The translations under genes were made by a program, and so were the position numbers. A DNA stretch of 43,388 nucleotides from contig PHCO01000005.1 in assembly GCA_002842265.1 (NCBI GenBank), positions 1 through 43,388 on the forward strand. The letters are read 5' to 3'. Source of the stretch: Betaproteobacteria bacterium HGW-Betaproteobacteria-18 (GTDB lineage Bacteria; Pseudomonadota; Gammaproteobacteria; Burkholderiales; Burkholderiaceae_C). Numbering within the stretch: the stretch's first letter is position 1; every line of letters starts with the position of its first letter. The notes below the pieces were generated by a model. It saw only the letters and a list, made by a program, of their open reading frames with translations, was not told the origin of the DNA and did no database searches. Positions 25,577 to 34,390 of this stretch are shown piece by piece.

Positions 25577-27559
25577 ATGAAAGAAACACTTAACAAGCCG
25601 TTGTGGACGCCTCGGCCCGATCAGATTTCGGCTAGCGCAATGACGGCATTTGCTTCGCAGGTGGAATCTCGCTTTGGCAAGAATATCAACAGCTATGATG
25701 ATCTTCATCGTTGGTCCGTCGAATCACCGGTTCATTTCTGGCGATTGGTCTGGGATTTCTGCAAGGTATTCGGAGAGCGGGGTGACCGGGCGTTGGTTAA
25801 TGAGGGGCAAATGCAGAATGCCAAATGGTTTCCGGATGCGCGTTTGAATTTTGCCGAGAATCTATTGCGCTCTAGTTCCAATTGGACGGCACTGGTTTTC
25901 TGGGGCGAAGACAAGATCAAACAGTCGCTGACACGTGATCAACTACGCACTGAAGTGGCTCGATTTTCTGCTGCTCTAATTAATCTTGGAGTCAAGCCGG
26001 GAGACCGCGTCGCGGCATATATGCCAAATGTTCCGGCAACTGTAATTGTCATGCTAGCTGCATCCAGCATCGGGGCTGTATTTACCAGCGCCTCCCCAGA
26101 TTTTGGGGTGCAAGGGGTTCTGGATCGATTTGGTCAGACCGAACCCAAAGTATTGGTCTCTGTTGATGGATATTGGTACAACGGAAAGGCGATAGACATC
26201 CGTCCGAAACTGGCGGAATTGTTGCCGCAACTACCCAGCATTTGTCAGTTGGTTGTCCTCCCATACTTGGCCGGAACTGGTGAACTAGATCTTGGTGACT
26301 TACCTGGTGTCATCTCCTACAAAGATTTTGTTGCGCCATACCAAGATAAGCGCGACCCGCATTTTGTACGCCTGCCCTTTGATCACCCGCTATATATCAT
26401 GTACTCGTCCGGGACCACAGGTGTTCCCAAGTGCATTGTTCACGGTGCTGGCGGTACGCTGTTGCAACACATGAAGGAGCATGTCTTACATGCCGATGTG
26501 CGAGAGGGTGATCGACTTTTTTATTTTACGACATGTGGATGGATGATGTGGAATTGGCTGGTTTCCGGTTTGGCAACTGGTGCTAGCCTGATGCTATACG
26601 ATGGCAATCCATTTGTTGGTGATGGCAGGATTCTTTGGGATTACGCTCAGTCTGGGCGTTTTACGCACTTCGGAACGTCAGCCAAATATATCGAGACCCT
26701 GTCCAAGGGGACTGTTAGGCCAAACACCAGCTATGTCTTGGATGACCTGCGCGTTGTTTTGTCTACGGGAAGTCCTTTGGCGCCCCAAAGTTTTGATTAT
26801 GTCTATGAGCACATTAAGTCCGATGTCCTCCTCGCGTCAATTTCCGGTGGTACAGATATCGTGTCCTGCTTCGTGCTTGGTAATCCGAATCTGCCTGTTT
26901 GGAGAGGAGAGCTACAGTGTGCTGGACTCGGTATGGCGGTCGAGGTCTGGGATGACTCAGGAAGTCCGGTTCATGGTGAGAAAGGTGAACTGGTTTGCAT
27001 AAAGCCGTTCCCGTGTATGCCAATTGGCTTCTGGAGTGATCCGGGTAATGTGAAGTACTCGACGGCATATTTTGACCGTTTCCCCGGAGTCTGGTGCCAC
27101 GGTGACTATTGCGAATTGACCTCACGTGGTGGCTACATCATTCATGGGCGATCTGATGCAACTCTTAATCCTGGCGGCGTACGAATTGGAACCGCCGAGA
27201 TTTACAGGCAAGTGGAAAAACTACCGGAGGTTTTGGAGGCGTTGGTGATCGGCCAAAACTGGCCTCCCAGCGATGCGAGTGATGTGCGTGTTGTCCTGTT
27301 CGTACGTTTGCGTGACGGAGTCTTGTTGGATGAAGCCTTGTCTGGTCGGATCCGGCAGGTCATACGCGATAACGCGTCCCCTCGCCACGTTCCTTCCAAG
27401 ATTCTCGCTGTAAGCGATATTCCTCGTACGAAGAGCGGCAAGATTGTAGAGCTTGCTGTGCGAAACGTCGTACATGGTCAGCTGGTAAAGAATCTCGAAG
27501 CGTTGGCAAATCCCGAGGCGCTGGCAGAGTTTACCAATCGGGCTGAGTTGGCTATCTGA
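25577..27559 (+). CDS. Acetoacetyl-CoA synthetase
   Basis: A 660-residue ANL enzyme of the acetoacetate-CoA ligase type. The opening LWTPRPDQISASAMTAFASQ and the family DLHRWSVESPVHFWRLVWDF block are characteristic. The ATP motif is IMYSSGTTGVPKCIVHGAGG and the catalytic Lys622 lies in RTKSGKIVELAVRN. It activates acetoacetate, or a related 3-oxo acid, to its CoA ester. GAGGAGAAAAA precedes the ATG. It sits 42 bases after the oxidoreductase. Within a degradation cluster it would recover acetoacetate released by the pathway, or activate a beta-keto acid intermediate; the second option is inference. Confidence 0.9.
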   Translation: MKETLNKPLWTPRPDQISASAMTAFASQVESRFGKNINSYDDLHRWSVESPVHFWRLVWDFCKVFGERGDRALVNEGQMQNAKWFPDARLNFAENLLRSSSNWTALVFWGEDKIKQSLTRDQLRTEVARFSAALINLGVKPGDRVAAYMPNVPATVIVMLAASSIGAVFTSASPDFGVQGVLDRFGQTEPKVLVSVDGYWYNGKAIDIRPKLAELLPQLPSICQLVVLPYLAGTGELDLGDLPGVISYKDFVAPYQDKRDPHFVRLPFDHPLYIMYSSGTTGVPKCIVHGAGGTLLQHMKEHVLHADVREGDRLFYFTTCGWMMWNWLVSGLATGASLMLYDGNPFVGDGRILWDYAQSGRFTHFGTSAKYIETLSKGTVRPNTSYVLDDLRVVLSTGSPLAPQSFDYVYEHIKSDVLLASISGGTDIVSCFVLGNPNLPVWRGELQCAGLGMAVEVWDDSGSPVHGEKGELVCIKPFPCMPIGFWSDPGNVKYSTAYFDRFPGVWCHGDYCELTSRGGYIIHGRSDATLNPGGVRIGTAEIYRQVEKLPEVLEALVIGQNWPPSDASDVRVVLFVRLRDGVLLDEALSGRIRQVIRDNASPRHVPSKILAVSDIPRTKSGKIVELAVRNVVHGQLVKNLEALANPEALAEFTNRAELAI

Positions 27560-27585
27560 TAGAAAAGTAAAAGGAGCATTTATCC

Positions 27586-28335
27586 ATGAAGATTCTCGTA
27601 CCCGTAAAACGCCTTGTAGATTACAACGTCAAAGTTCGCGTCAAGGCGGATGGGTCGGGTGTAGACCTGGCCAACGTCAAGATGAGCATGAACCCCTTCG
27701 ACGAAATCGCCATCGAAGAAGCAGTGCGCCTCAAGGAAGCCGGCATTGCCACCGAAGTCATTGCCGTCTCCTGCGGCGTCGCTGCCTGCCAGGAAACCCT
27801 GCGCACCGCCATGGCCATCGGTGCCGACCGCGGCATCCTCGTCGAAACTGACGTCGACCTCCAGCCGCTCGCCGTCGCCAAGCTCCTCAAGGCCCTGTGC
27901 GACAAGGAACAACCGCAACTCGTCATCTGCGGCAAACAAGCCATCGACGACGACGCCAACCAGACCGGGCAAATGCTCGCCGCCCTGCAGAACTGGCCGC
28001 AAGCCACCTTCGCCTCCAAGGTCGTTCTCGCTGCTGGCAAAGCCACCGTCACCCGCGAAATCGACGGCGGCCTCGAAACCCTCGAAATCACCCTGCCGGC
28101 TGTCGTCAGTACCGACCTGCGCCTCAACGAACCGCGCTACGCCACGCTCCCCAACATCATGAAAGCCAAGAAAAAGCCGCTCGACACCGTCAAGCCGGCC
28201 GACCTTGGTGTCGACGTCACGCCGCGTCTGACCACCCTCAAGGTCGCCGAACCCGCCAAGCGCAGCGCCGGCATCCGCGTCGCCGACGTCGCCGAACTCG
28301 TCAACAAACTCAAGAACGAAGCCAAGGTGATCTGA
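27586..28335 (+). CDS. etfB: Electron transfer flavoprotein beta subunit
   Basis: A 249-residue ETF beta subunit: [20 protein letters not shown], then the family signature [20 protein letters not shown] and [20 protein letters not shown]. With EtfA it carries electrons from acyl-CoA dehydrogenases, three of whose genes lie at 15.6-19.8 kb, to ETF:ubiquinone oxidoreductase. AAAAGGAGCATTTATCC precedes the ATG. Codon use changes sharply after about the first 25 codons to C-ending codons (GCC, CTC, GTC) and high GC, unlike all neighbours except etfA. This indicates a different origin or gene conversion with a core-genome copy. Confidence 0.97.
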   Translation: MKILVPVKRLVDYNVKVRVKADGSGVDLANVKMSMNPFDEIAIEEAVRLKEAGIATEVIAVSCGVAACQETLRTAMAIGADRGILVETDVDLQPLAVAKLLKALCDKEQPQLVICGKQAIDDDANQTGQMLAALQNWPQATFASKVVLAAGKATVTREIDGGLETLEITLPAVVSTDLRLNEPRYATLPNIMKAKKKPLDTVKPADLGVDVTPRLTTLKVAEPAKRSAGIRVADVAELVNKLKNEAKVI

Positions 28336-28337
28336 TC

Positions 28338-29267
28338 ATGACCATTCTCGTCATAGCCGAACACGACAACCAGTCCCTCAAGGCCGCCACCCTCAACACC
28401 GTCGCTGCCGCGCAAAAGATCGGGGGCGACATCCACCTCCTCGTCGCCGGATCAGGCTGCCAAGCCGCCGCCCAGGAAGCCGCCACGCTCAGCGGTGTGA
28501 GCACCGTCAAAGTCGCCGACGCCGCCCACTACCAAAGCCAGACCGCCGAGAATCTCACGGCACTCGTCATCGCCAACGCTGCCGGCTACAGCCACATCCT
28601 CGCCCCGGCCACCACCTTCGGCAAGAACCTCATGCCGCGCGTGGCTGCCTTGCTTGACGTCGCCCAGATCTCGGAAATCACTGGTGTCGACAGCCCGGAT
28701 ACCTTCGTGCGTCCCATCTACGCCGGCAATGCCCTGGCCACCGTCAAGAGCGCTGACGCCGTCAAGGTCATTACCGTGCGCACGACGGCCTTTGACACGG
28801 TGAACCGGGAAAATGCCGCGAAAATCGAAAGCATTGCCGCCGCAGCCGACACCGCCCAAAGCACCCTCACCAGCCGCGAACTGACCAAGTCCGAGCGTCC
28901 CGAACTCGGGGCCGCCAAGATCATCGTCTCCGGTGGTCGCGGACTGGGCGGTGGCGAGAACTACCACACCCTGCTCGAACCGCTGGCCGACAAGCTCGGT
29001 GCCGCCCTCGGCGCCTCCCGCGCCGCGGTCGATGCCGGCTTCGTGCCGAACGACTACCAGGTCGGCCAGACCGGCAAGATCGTCGCCCCGCAGCTCTACA
29101 TCGCCGTCGGTATATCCGGGGCCATCCAGCATCTGGCCGGCATGAAGGAGTCGAAGGTCATCGTCGCCATCAACAAGGACCCTGACGCACCGATTTTCCA
29201 GGTGGCCGATTACGGTCTGGTCGGTGATTTGTTTGAGCTCGTGCCTGAACTGGCGGATGCCCTTTGA
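28338..29267 (+). CDS. etfA: Electron transfer flavoprotein alpha subunit
   Basis: A 309-residue ETF alpha subunit that binds FAD. The C-terminal FAD domain has [20 protein letters not shown], then [28 protein letters not shown] and [16 protein letters not shown]. It starts two bases after the etfB stop. Like etfB it is GC-rich with strong C-ending codon preference, so long spurious frames appear on the other strand. A strong intrinsic terminator lies about 105 bases downstream and closes the operon begun by the oxidoreductase. It pairs with EtfB as the electron acceptor of the acyl-CoA dehydrogenases. Confidence 0.97.
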   Translation: MTILVIAEHDNQSLKAATLNTVAAAQKIGGDIHLLVAGSGCQAAAQEAATLSGVSTVKVADAAHYQSQTAENLTALVIANAAGYSHILAPATTFGKNLMPRVAALLDVAQISEITGVDSPDTFVRPIYAGNALATVKSADAVKVITVRTTAFDTVNRENAAKIESIAAAADTAQSTLTSRELTKSERPELGAAKIIVSGGRGLGGGENYHTLLEPLADKLGAALGASRAAVDAGFVPNDYQVGQTGKIVAPQLYIAVGISGAIQHLAGMKESKVIVAINKDPDAPIFQVADYGLVGDLFELVPELADAL

Positions 29268-29373
29268 CGCCTTCTGAGGAAAAGCTGGCTTTCAGATAGC
29301 CCAGAGGCCTGTTTGTTTTCGTGGATTCTTCGGCGAGTTTGTACCTCTGCCAAGCGTTATTGCCGAAGATTTG

Positions 29374-29404
29374 CCCATCGCTTCTTAAGCGGTGGGTTTT
29401 TTTT
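29374..29404 (+). terminator. Intrinsic terminator after etfBA
   Basis: CCCATCGCTT pairs with AAGCGGTGGG over ten base pairs (one G-T) with a three-base loop, followed by eight T. It lies 107 bases after the etfA stop and ends the oxidoreductase-AACS-etfBA operon. Confidence 0.9.
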
Positions 29405-29546
29405 GGCTTGCTGTCTCGAATGTTAAAAAGTTAAACATAAATTAAGCTTGTGTTTTATTTGTTTTGTACTATCCTGAAATCAGAACAATGATTCCGAATG
29501 GAGAATGGCTGGTTGAGATGCTTCAACCGATTTAGGAGGAGATACA

Positions 29547-29777
29547 ATGATTATAAAAATAGTAGGCGTCGTGGCTATTGTGACCGTTGCATTGGCGGGA
29601 TCAAGCGGACTTGGTTCCAGAGCTAGCTTGCTCCCCATTATCAATGTTATCGCGGAGTGCAAAGCCGTGCAGGGATGTAGTATTTTTGAAAATGTCCCGG
29701 AGCACCATTTGCCCCATCCTTATAGCCACATGACAGTTAACGAGTTTTTGGGGCACTTCGCGGCCAGCGCTCGCTAA
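29547..29777 (+). CDS. Small exported or membrane-anchored protein, unknown
   Basis: The 76-residue frame has a strong ribosome site, AGGAGGAGATACA, directly before its ATG. The first 20 residues, MIIKIVGVVAIVTVALAGSS, form a signal peptide or membrane anchor. The rest contains two Cys (ECKAVQGC), a His/Pro-rich patch EHHLPHPYSHM and no recognised domain. It stands alone after the etfBA terminator, tail to tail with the MFS exporter and 7 bases from it. The ribosome site argues that it is real; the function is unknown. Confidence 0.5.
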   Translation: MIIKIVGVVAIVTVALAGSSGLGSRASLLPIINVIAECKAVQGCSIFENVPEHHLPHPYSHMTVNEFLGHFAASAR

Positions 29778-29784
29778 TCAGGCC

Positions 29785-31371
29785 TCAAGCCACCGCGATA
29801 TAACGTCGGGTGCTTAGTGTAGGGTTCGTTGCGAAGGACAGAAGTTCTTCTTCGCCTTCCTTGTCTATTCGGGTTTGACGTTCGACGTGGCGAAGGTAGT
29901 CTAGCCACGAGTCCACCAGGAAGCGTTCGACAAAGCAGTCAGGGGTGTCGAGATCACGGTACAGGCGCCAGGCAAGAGCGCCGTTCCGACGACGAGACTG
30001 TCCGACTTGTCGGGATTTCGCGATGAATAACGAGTGGTTTCCTGCTGCAACTTTATAGAATATTTCTACTGCGACGGGGCCGTCTGATGTGTCTTCGATG
30101 ATCGTCTGAGGTTCAAACGGATACTGTTTGACCACACTGAAATCTGTTTCAGATCCGAGTTTTATGTTGATGCGGCCAGTTAATAGAAGCCCTAAGACAA
30201 TCATGATCGCCGAAAGCCAAAGAGCTTCCTGTATCCCAAAGTGTTGTGCTATAGCGCCCCAAATAACTCCGCCAGCAGCCATGGCTCCCATTACGACTAG
30301 TAGGTACACCGAGGCGACTCGAGCACGTACCCATGCTGCGGCCGAGGTCTGAATCACCGTTCCTATTGTTGTGTTAACCGCCATCCATGCCATTCCGCCA
30401 ACGATAAGAAGGATACACATGATCCACGGGTGTGAAACGACCGGGATCAACGCAGTGATGGCGGCAAAACCTATCCCTCCCCCCATAATAATTTGCCTAG
30501 CAGATAGGTGACGGTAGAGCAGTGTGACCTGAAATCCTGCGAGCATTGCTCCCACGCCGAGGCTACCAAGGAGGAGCCCAAATCCGCTTGCACCAAAACC
30601 CAGTTGGACTCGTGCAACAAGGGGGAGCAGGGCCCAAATTGAACTTCCCGTTGCAACGAACACAAATACCAGTCGCAGCGCCAGGCGAAGGTCAGTAGAG
30701 TGCTGCATGTAGCGCAGACCGCTGCGCATTCCATTCCACATCCGTTCCGGCGGAAGCTTGGGGCGAATTGCAGCTTCCGGGAGGGCTTTTAGCAGAACGA
30801 GAGATAGGAGAAAACCAGCGCTGACAGAAATGAACAGTGTGGTGGTTCCGGCTACTGCGATTAAAAATCCAGCTAGGGCGGGACCGACGACTCGAGCAAT
30901 ATTCGGAGTGATCGTTGACAGCGCGATTGCAGCAGTAACCTGTCCTTGGGGCGCGCAGTCAATGGTCGACGCGATCCAAGCAGCCATAGCGAAGGCATTG
31001 GTGCAACTGATGGCAAAAGTTAGCCCGAGAAGCAGCCAACCATCGATTTCGCCTACCCAGGCGAAGCCAACCAAGATTACCGAGAATCCGAGCGAACCGA
31101 TCTGCGTGCTTATTAGAAGGCGTTTGCGATTGACTAGGTCGGCGAGTACCCCGCTGGGCAGGCCAAGCAGAAAAGCTGGAAGGGCCATCGACGTCTGGAC
31201 GAGCGAAACCATGAATGGCGAATTTGGTTGTAGGTCCGTCATCATCCATGCTGCAGCGATATTCTCCATCCATATGGAGAGGTTGACCACCGTGGCTGCA
31301 ATCCAGAGTGCCCGAAAAGGCTGGTGATGCAATGGTGCCCATGCGTCGGCCAATTTTGGCGAAACGCTCAC
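29785..31371 (-). CDS. MFS_3 (EntS-like) transporter with cytosolic C-terminal domain
   Basis: A 528-residue protein with twelve membrane segments of the MFS_3/enterobactin-exporter type. The start is LADAWAPLHHQPFRALWIAA; the MFS loop is LPSGVLADLVNRKRLLISTQ. A soluble tail of about 110 residues (VEIFYKVAAGNHSLFIAK … LRHVERQTRIDKE) is typical of the longer MFS_3 members. Translation starts at a GTG overlapping the stop of the USP-hemerythrin gene (GTGA), so the two are coupled. It probably exports a small molecule or pathway product; substrate unknown. Confidence 0.88.
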   Translation of the reverse strand: MSVSPKLADAWAPLHHQPFRALWIAATVVNLSIWMENIAAAWMMTDLQPNSPFMVSLVQTSMALPAFLLGLPSGVLADLVNRKRLLISTQIGSLGFSVILVGFAWVGEIDGWLLLGLTFAISCTNAFAMAAWIASTIDCAPQGQVTAAIALSTITPNIARVVGPALAGFLIAVAGTTTLFISVSAGFLLSLVLLKALPEAAIRPKLPPERMWNGMRSGLRYMQHSTDLRLALRLVFVFVATGSSIWALLPLVARVQLGFGASGFGLLLGSLGVGAMLAGFQVTLLYRHLSARQIIMGGGIGFAAITALIPVVSHPWIMCILLIVGGMAWMAVNTTIGTVIQTSAAAWVRARVASVYLLVVMGAMAAGGVIWGAIAQHFGIQEALWLSAIMIVLGLLLTGRINIKLGSETDFSVVKQYPFEPQTIIEDTSDGPVAVEIFYKVAAGNHSLFIAKSRQVGQSRRRNGALAWRLYRDLDTPDCFVERFLVDSWLDYLRHVERQTRIDKEGEEELLSFATNPTLSTRRYIAVA

Positions 31372-32417
31372 TCCCCGGATGTGCCTATGCGAGTTAATGT
31401 CTCATGAAGGTTGGCGATTCGCGAATATAGGCGACGATAGGTTTCGCGCTCCCCTGCATTGAAACGGGGGTCACCATTCTGTCCGAAAGCTGTTGCTACT
31501 TCCTTCCAGTCATCTTCAGTCAAGTGCTTTTGTGCCCCAGGAATGATCCGTTGCTCTTCTATTGCGATGTGTTTTAATTGAGCACTTGCAAAGGCGTCTA
31601 CTGCGGTAGCTAGCGACAGATTTTTTTCGTCTGGATGCGACTTGTATTCCTCAAGTGCTTCACGCAGTGTTTTCAGGTGAGCGTTTCCTTCTGCGTGTTG
31701 GCGCTGCAGTTCATTGATTGTCTCGTGCAGTTGATTCGATCGACGTGCCAGTGCTGCGAACAGGTAGGTTTCTTCCTTCGGGTGGTGGAGCTTGGCTGGA
31801 AACTCGGCCAAGTAAATCAACATCGACTCAAGCAAACCTAAATCAATCATCTCTCCTTGTGAGAGTTTAGCGGAAAGCATGCGCATGCCATAGGAAACCA
31901 CCGCGATGCAGCGGTGTTCATCTTTCATGATGGCGCAGACAGTGCTCATGGCTGGGTTCAAGTCGTTTTTTTCGACAGAAGACACAAGCACGGGAATCCG
32001 GCTGCCAGCCAAAACCTTGAGCGTTTCCGATCCGAGCATAAAGCCGCCGATGCTACGCGGACCATGCGATGCCATAAAGATTAGGTCGCAATCCAACTCA
32101 GCCGCGATGGCGAGGATGGCTTCAAAAGGTCGCCGAGCCGGTCGGCTAACGCAATTGCAGTCCACTCCTGCGGCCCGTGCAGAAACCTCCGCTTTCGAAA
32201 GTATTTCTCGCGCACGGCCACCGAAGTCGTCTTGATAAAGTGCAGTATCTAGGAGATGGACGAGTGCTCCATCATCAACAAGTGATTCACTCGCGTCAGC
32301 ATCCGCGTAGAAAAAGGTAATGCGAGCACCGGTCGATAGCGCGAATTGAACGGCCTGAGTAATGGTTTGGCTGGAGAGATTCGTGCCGTCGGTGGGAACA
32401 AGGATATGGCTATACAT
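31368..32417 (-). CDS. Universal stress protein-hemerythrin (HHE) fusion
   Basis: A 349-residue two-domain protein. Residues 1-150 are a UspA domain: MYSHILVPTDGTNLSSQTIT, with the ATP-binding-type motif MASHGPRSIGGFMLGSETLK. The rest is a hemerythrin HHE domain (KDEHRCIAVVSYGM, LHHPKEETYLFAAL, HIAIEEQRIIPGAQ). The ATG at 32417 is chosen because GGAG lies ten bases upstream; an upstream ATG at 32474 has no ribosome site. Such proteins are likely stress, O2 or NO sensors or stores. Translation is coupled to the MFS_3 gene. With the bacteriohemerythrin at 20.5 kb this gives two di-iron O2-binding proteins in one region. Confidence 0.88.
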   Translation of the reverse strand: MYSHILVPTDGTNLSSQTITQAVQFALSTGARITFFYADADASESLVDDGALVHLLDTALYQDDFGGRAREILSKAEVSARAAGVDCNCVSRPARRPFEAILAIAAELDCDLIFMASHGPRSIGGFMLGSETLKVLAGSRIPVLVSSVEKNDLNPAMSTVCAIMKDEHRCIAVVSYGMRMLSAKLSQGEMIDLGLLESMLIYLAEFPAKLHHPKEETYLFAALARRSNQLHETINELQRQHAEGNAHLKTLREALEEYKSHPDEKNLSLATAVDAFASAQLKHIAIEEQRIIPGAQKHLTEDDWKEVATAFGQNGDPRFNAGERETYRRLYSRIANLHETLTRIGTSGE

Positions 32418-32569
32418 AGCAGTTGGCTCCGTGGGTGCTGGTGTAGGAATGTCGATACGTTGCCGACATCCCATGTGCGCACATCAATTCTGTGCGGAAG
32501 TGATTGCTCTTCGTATGAATCTCCGGAACTAATCGATCATCTTGGGGCTGGTAAATTGTGGTCAAGGGG

Positions 32570-32605
32570 GGAAGTGATGGGTGGCCAAGGCTACCCATCA
32601 CTTCC
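32570..32605 (-). terminator. Perfect 13-bp stem-loop after the extradiol gene
   Basis: GGAAGTGATGGGT and ACCCATCACTTCC pair perfectly around a ten-base loop, ten bases after the dioxygenase stop. There is no T run on either side, so this may be a Rho-aided terminator or an mRNA 3'-end stabiliser rather than a standard intrinsic terminator. Confidence 0.5.
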
Positions 32606-32614
32606 GCCTAGCGA

Positions 32615-33553
32615 TTACTTCGCTGCGAGAACTGCAGGGTCAAAAATATCTTCGGGTGCCCGTACGCTGGGCCCCAGAATTGGCCCCACCAGCTCATGAC
32701 CCCAAGTCGACAATTGCTCCGGGTTTAGTTCAAATCCGTCGTCGTGCCATGGCTCCAATTCGGTAATGCATTCGATGGCGAAACCGGAGGGGGTGAAGTG
32801 ATAAAAGGACATGTGCGGATCTTGGGTGTGTTGGCCCAGGGTCATCATCATCGGCAATCCTTTTTTCTTTACTAGGTCATAGGTTTCGCCGACATCTCTG
32901 ACGCTCTGAACAAACAGGCCAATGTGTTGCACGCCCGCCTTTCCAGGACCGAACCCATACGCGATATCGTGACTGGTCTTGTTGTTGAGTTTCGAGCGGA
33001 AAAATCCGGTCTTGCCCTTGCCAGCGCCCGAACCGTACCAGTGCATGCCCATGATCTCGGTCAGAAAATGTTCAAGTTCCGGTGTGTAGGTCGGGGTAAT
33101 AACAACAACGTGCCCAACGCCGCGATCACCACAGACAAATCCACCATGGGGACGGCCTGGCTGGAATGATCTTGGCATCCATTTCTGTGCGTAGAAAAGT
33201 TCGTGCTGATACCCGACTGGATCACGGAAGCGAATCAGTTCCTTGACACCACGCTTTTCACATAAGGCGGCATCGCCAAAGGCTATTTCCACACCATGAC
33301 TGCGAAATCGTTCGACAGCAGCATGAAATTCCAATTTTCCTTTTGCTTCCCAGCCGATATAGCTCAGACGGTCAATTTTCCCTGGATGGAATGCAAGCCG
33401 GTGCCTCCGATCATCCATCCGAAAATATAGTGATTCCGAGTCGGATTCAGGTGACTGACCAATTTGCAGTCCCATGACCTCTGGGCCGTAGGTTCGCCAT
33501 TCGTCGAGTTTGGTCGATTCAAATCCCAGGTAACCGATACCGATGATATCCAT
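32615..33553 (-). CDS. Extradiol (meta-cleaving) catechol dioxygenase, type I
   Basis: A 312-residue, two-module VOC enzyme of the BphC/HsaC/DitC class, which opens a catechol ring next to the diol with O2 and Fe(II). The metal ligands His148, His210 and Glu261 (GVGHVVV, GVQHIGL, FAIECITE) are all present, as are the second-shell residues His195, His242 and Tyr251 (HTQDPHMSFY). GGAGGACAGCA precedes the ATG. It follows an SDR and a 3Fe-4S ferredoxin on the same strand. Long clusters with this enzyme degrade biphenyls, steroids or diterpenoids. The bulky-substrate branch is likely here; no meta-cleavage hydrolase gene is in the window. Confidence 0.93.
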   Translation of the reverse strand: MDIIGIGYLGFESTKLDEWRTYGPEVMGLQIGQSPESDSESLYFRMDDRRHRLAFHPGKIDRLSYIGWEAKGKLEFHAAVERFRSHGVEIAFGDAALCEKRGVKELIRFRDPVGYQHELFYAQKWMPRSFQPGRPHGGFVCGDRGVGHVVVITPTYTPELEHFLTEIMGMHWYGSGAGKGKTGFFRSKLNNKTSHDIAYGFGPGKAGVQHIGLFVQSVRDVGETYDLVKKKGLPMMMTLGQHTQDPHMSFYHFTPSGFAIECITELEPWHDDGFELNPEQLSTWGHELVGPILGPSVRAPEDIFDPAVLAAK

Positions 33554-33631
33554 TGCTGTCCTCCTTTATTGTCTTGAGTGATTCCCCGCTAAGTCCTGGG
33601 GGTATTTTGGTGCGTCCGTTGTTGAGTCGAA

Positions 33632-34390
33632 TTAAAGTGCGAGTAAGCCGCCGTCAATGACGAGATCCGAGCCAGTCATGAATGCAGCCTCATCCGATGC
33701 CACATAGAGAGCCAAGGAAACGATCTCTTCTGGTTCCCCCGGACGATCTTGCAGGACCCCGTCGAGAAGCGCTCGGCGGGTCTTGGGATCGTCTACAAAA
33801 GCAGCCGTGCCGGGGGTCCGTACAAAACCTGGGCTGATGCTGACGGCCCGAATCCCCTGTGGAGCTCCTTCTACCGCCAGTTGTCGGGTGAAGGAAACAA
33901 CGGCACCTTTCGCTGCGGCGTGGGCGCTAATGCCGGCCACCTTGGAGCCACCCCAGGCAGCAGTTGAGGCAATGTTGATTACCACGCCACCCTGAACTGC
34001 CAAGTGTTCCCAGGCATATTTTGTGGTGAAAAAAATCAAGTCGAGTTCATTCCGGATCGTGTAATGCCAATCATCAATCGAAAATTTGTCGACTGCTCCG
34101 AAACGCGCGGCAGAGGCGTTATTGTAAAGAATGTTGATGCGCCCGTGCTGCTTGATTGCCGACATAATCCATTCACGGGCTTGTTCATGGTCGCCGAGGT
34201 CGACGGGTGCGTTGCCATACAGACTAAACCCCTCGGCCTGCAGCAGGCGATGGGTTTCTTCATGAGCTGCTGCATCAACATCACAGCCGACAACAATTGC
34301 GCCTTCTCGCGCAAATTGCAAGGCGGCTGCTCGCCCTTGTCCACCACCTGTGCCTGTGATGAGGGCGACTTTTCCAGTCAATCTTTTCAT
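33632..34390 (-). CDS. Short-chain dehydrogenase/reductase with His in place of the catalytic Tyr
   Basis: A 252-residue classical SDR: cofactor loop ITGTGGGQGRAAAL, then LYNNASAA (NNAG-like), the catalytic Ser142 in NIASTAAW, and the C-terminal GSDLVIDGG. The YxxxK motif reads HAAAK: the codon at 33920-33922 is CAC, so His157 replaces the usual Tyr while Lys161 remains. One base change would give TAC. ATG 34390 is preferred over TTG 34402. It lies between the ferredoxin and extradiol genes, the position of a dihydrodiol dehydrogenase (DitB-like) in dit clusters. Activity is doubtful if the Tyr is essential. Confidence 0.88.
   Translation of the reverse strand: MKRLTGKVALITGTGGGQGRAAALQFAREGAIVVGCDVDAAAHEETHRLLQAEGFSLYGNAPVDLGDHEQAREWIMSAIKQHGRINILYNNASAARFGAVDKFSIDDWHYTIRNELDLIFFTTKYAWEHLAVQGGVVINIASTAAWGGSKVAGISAHAAAKGAVVSFTRQLAVEGAPQGIRAVSISPGFVRTPGTAAFVDDPKTRRALLDGVLQDRPGEPEEIVSLALYVASDEAAFMTGSDLVIDGGLLAL

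Noticed and set aside
28452-29132. Long open frames antisense to and out of frame with etfA and etfB
   Set aside because: They mirror the GC-rich, C-ending codons of etfBA, have Gly/Val- or Arg-rich low-complexity translations and match no family.
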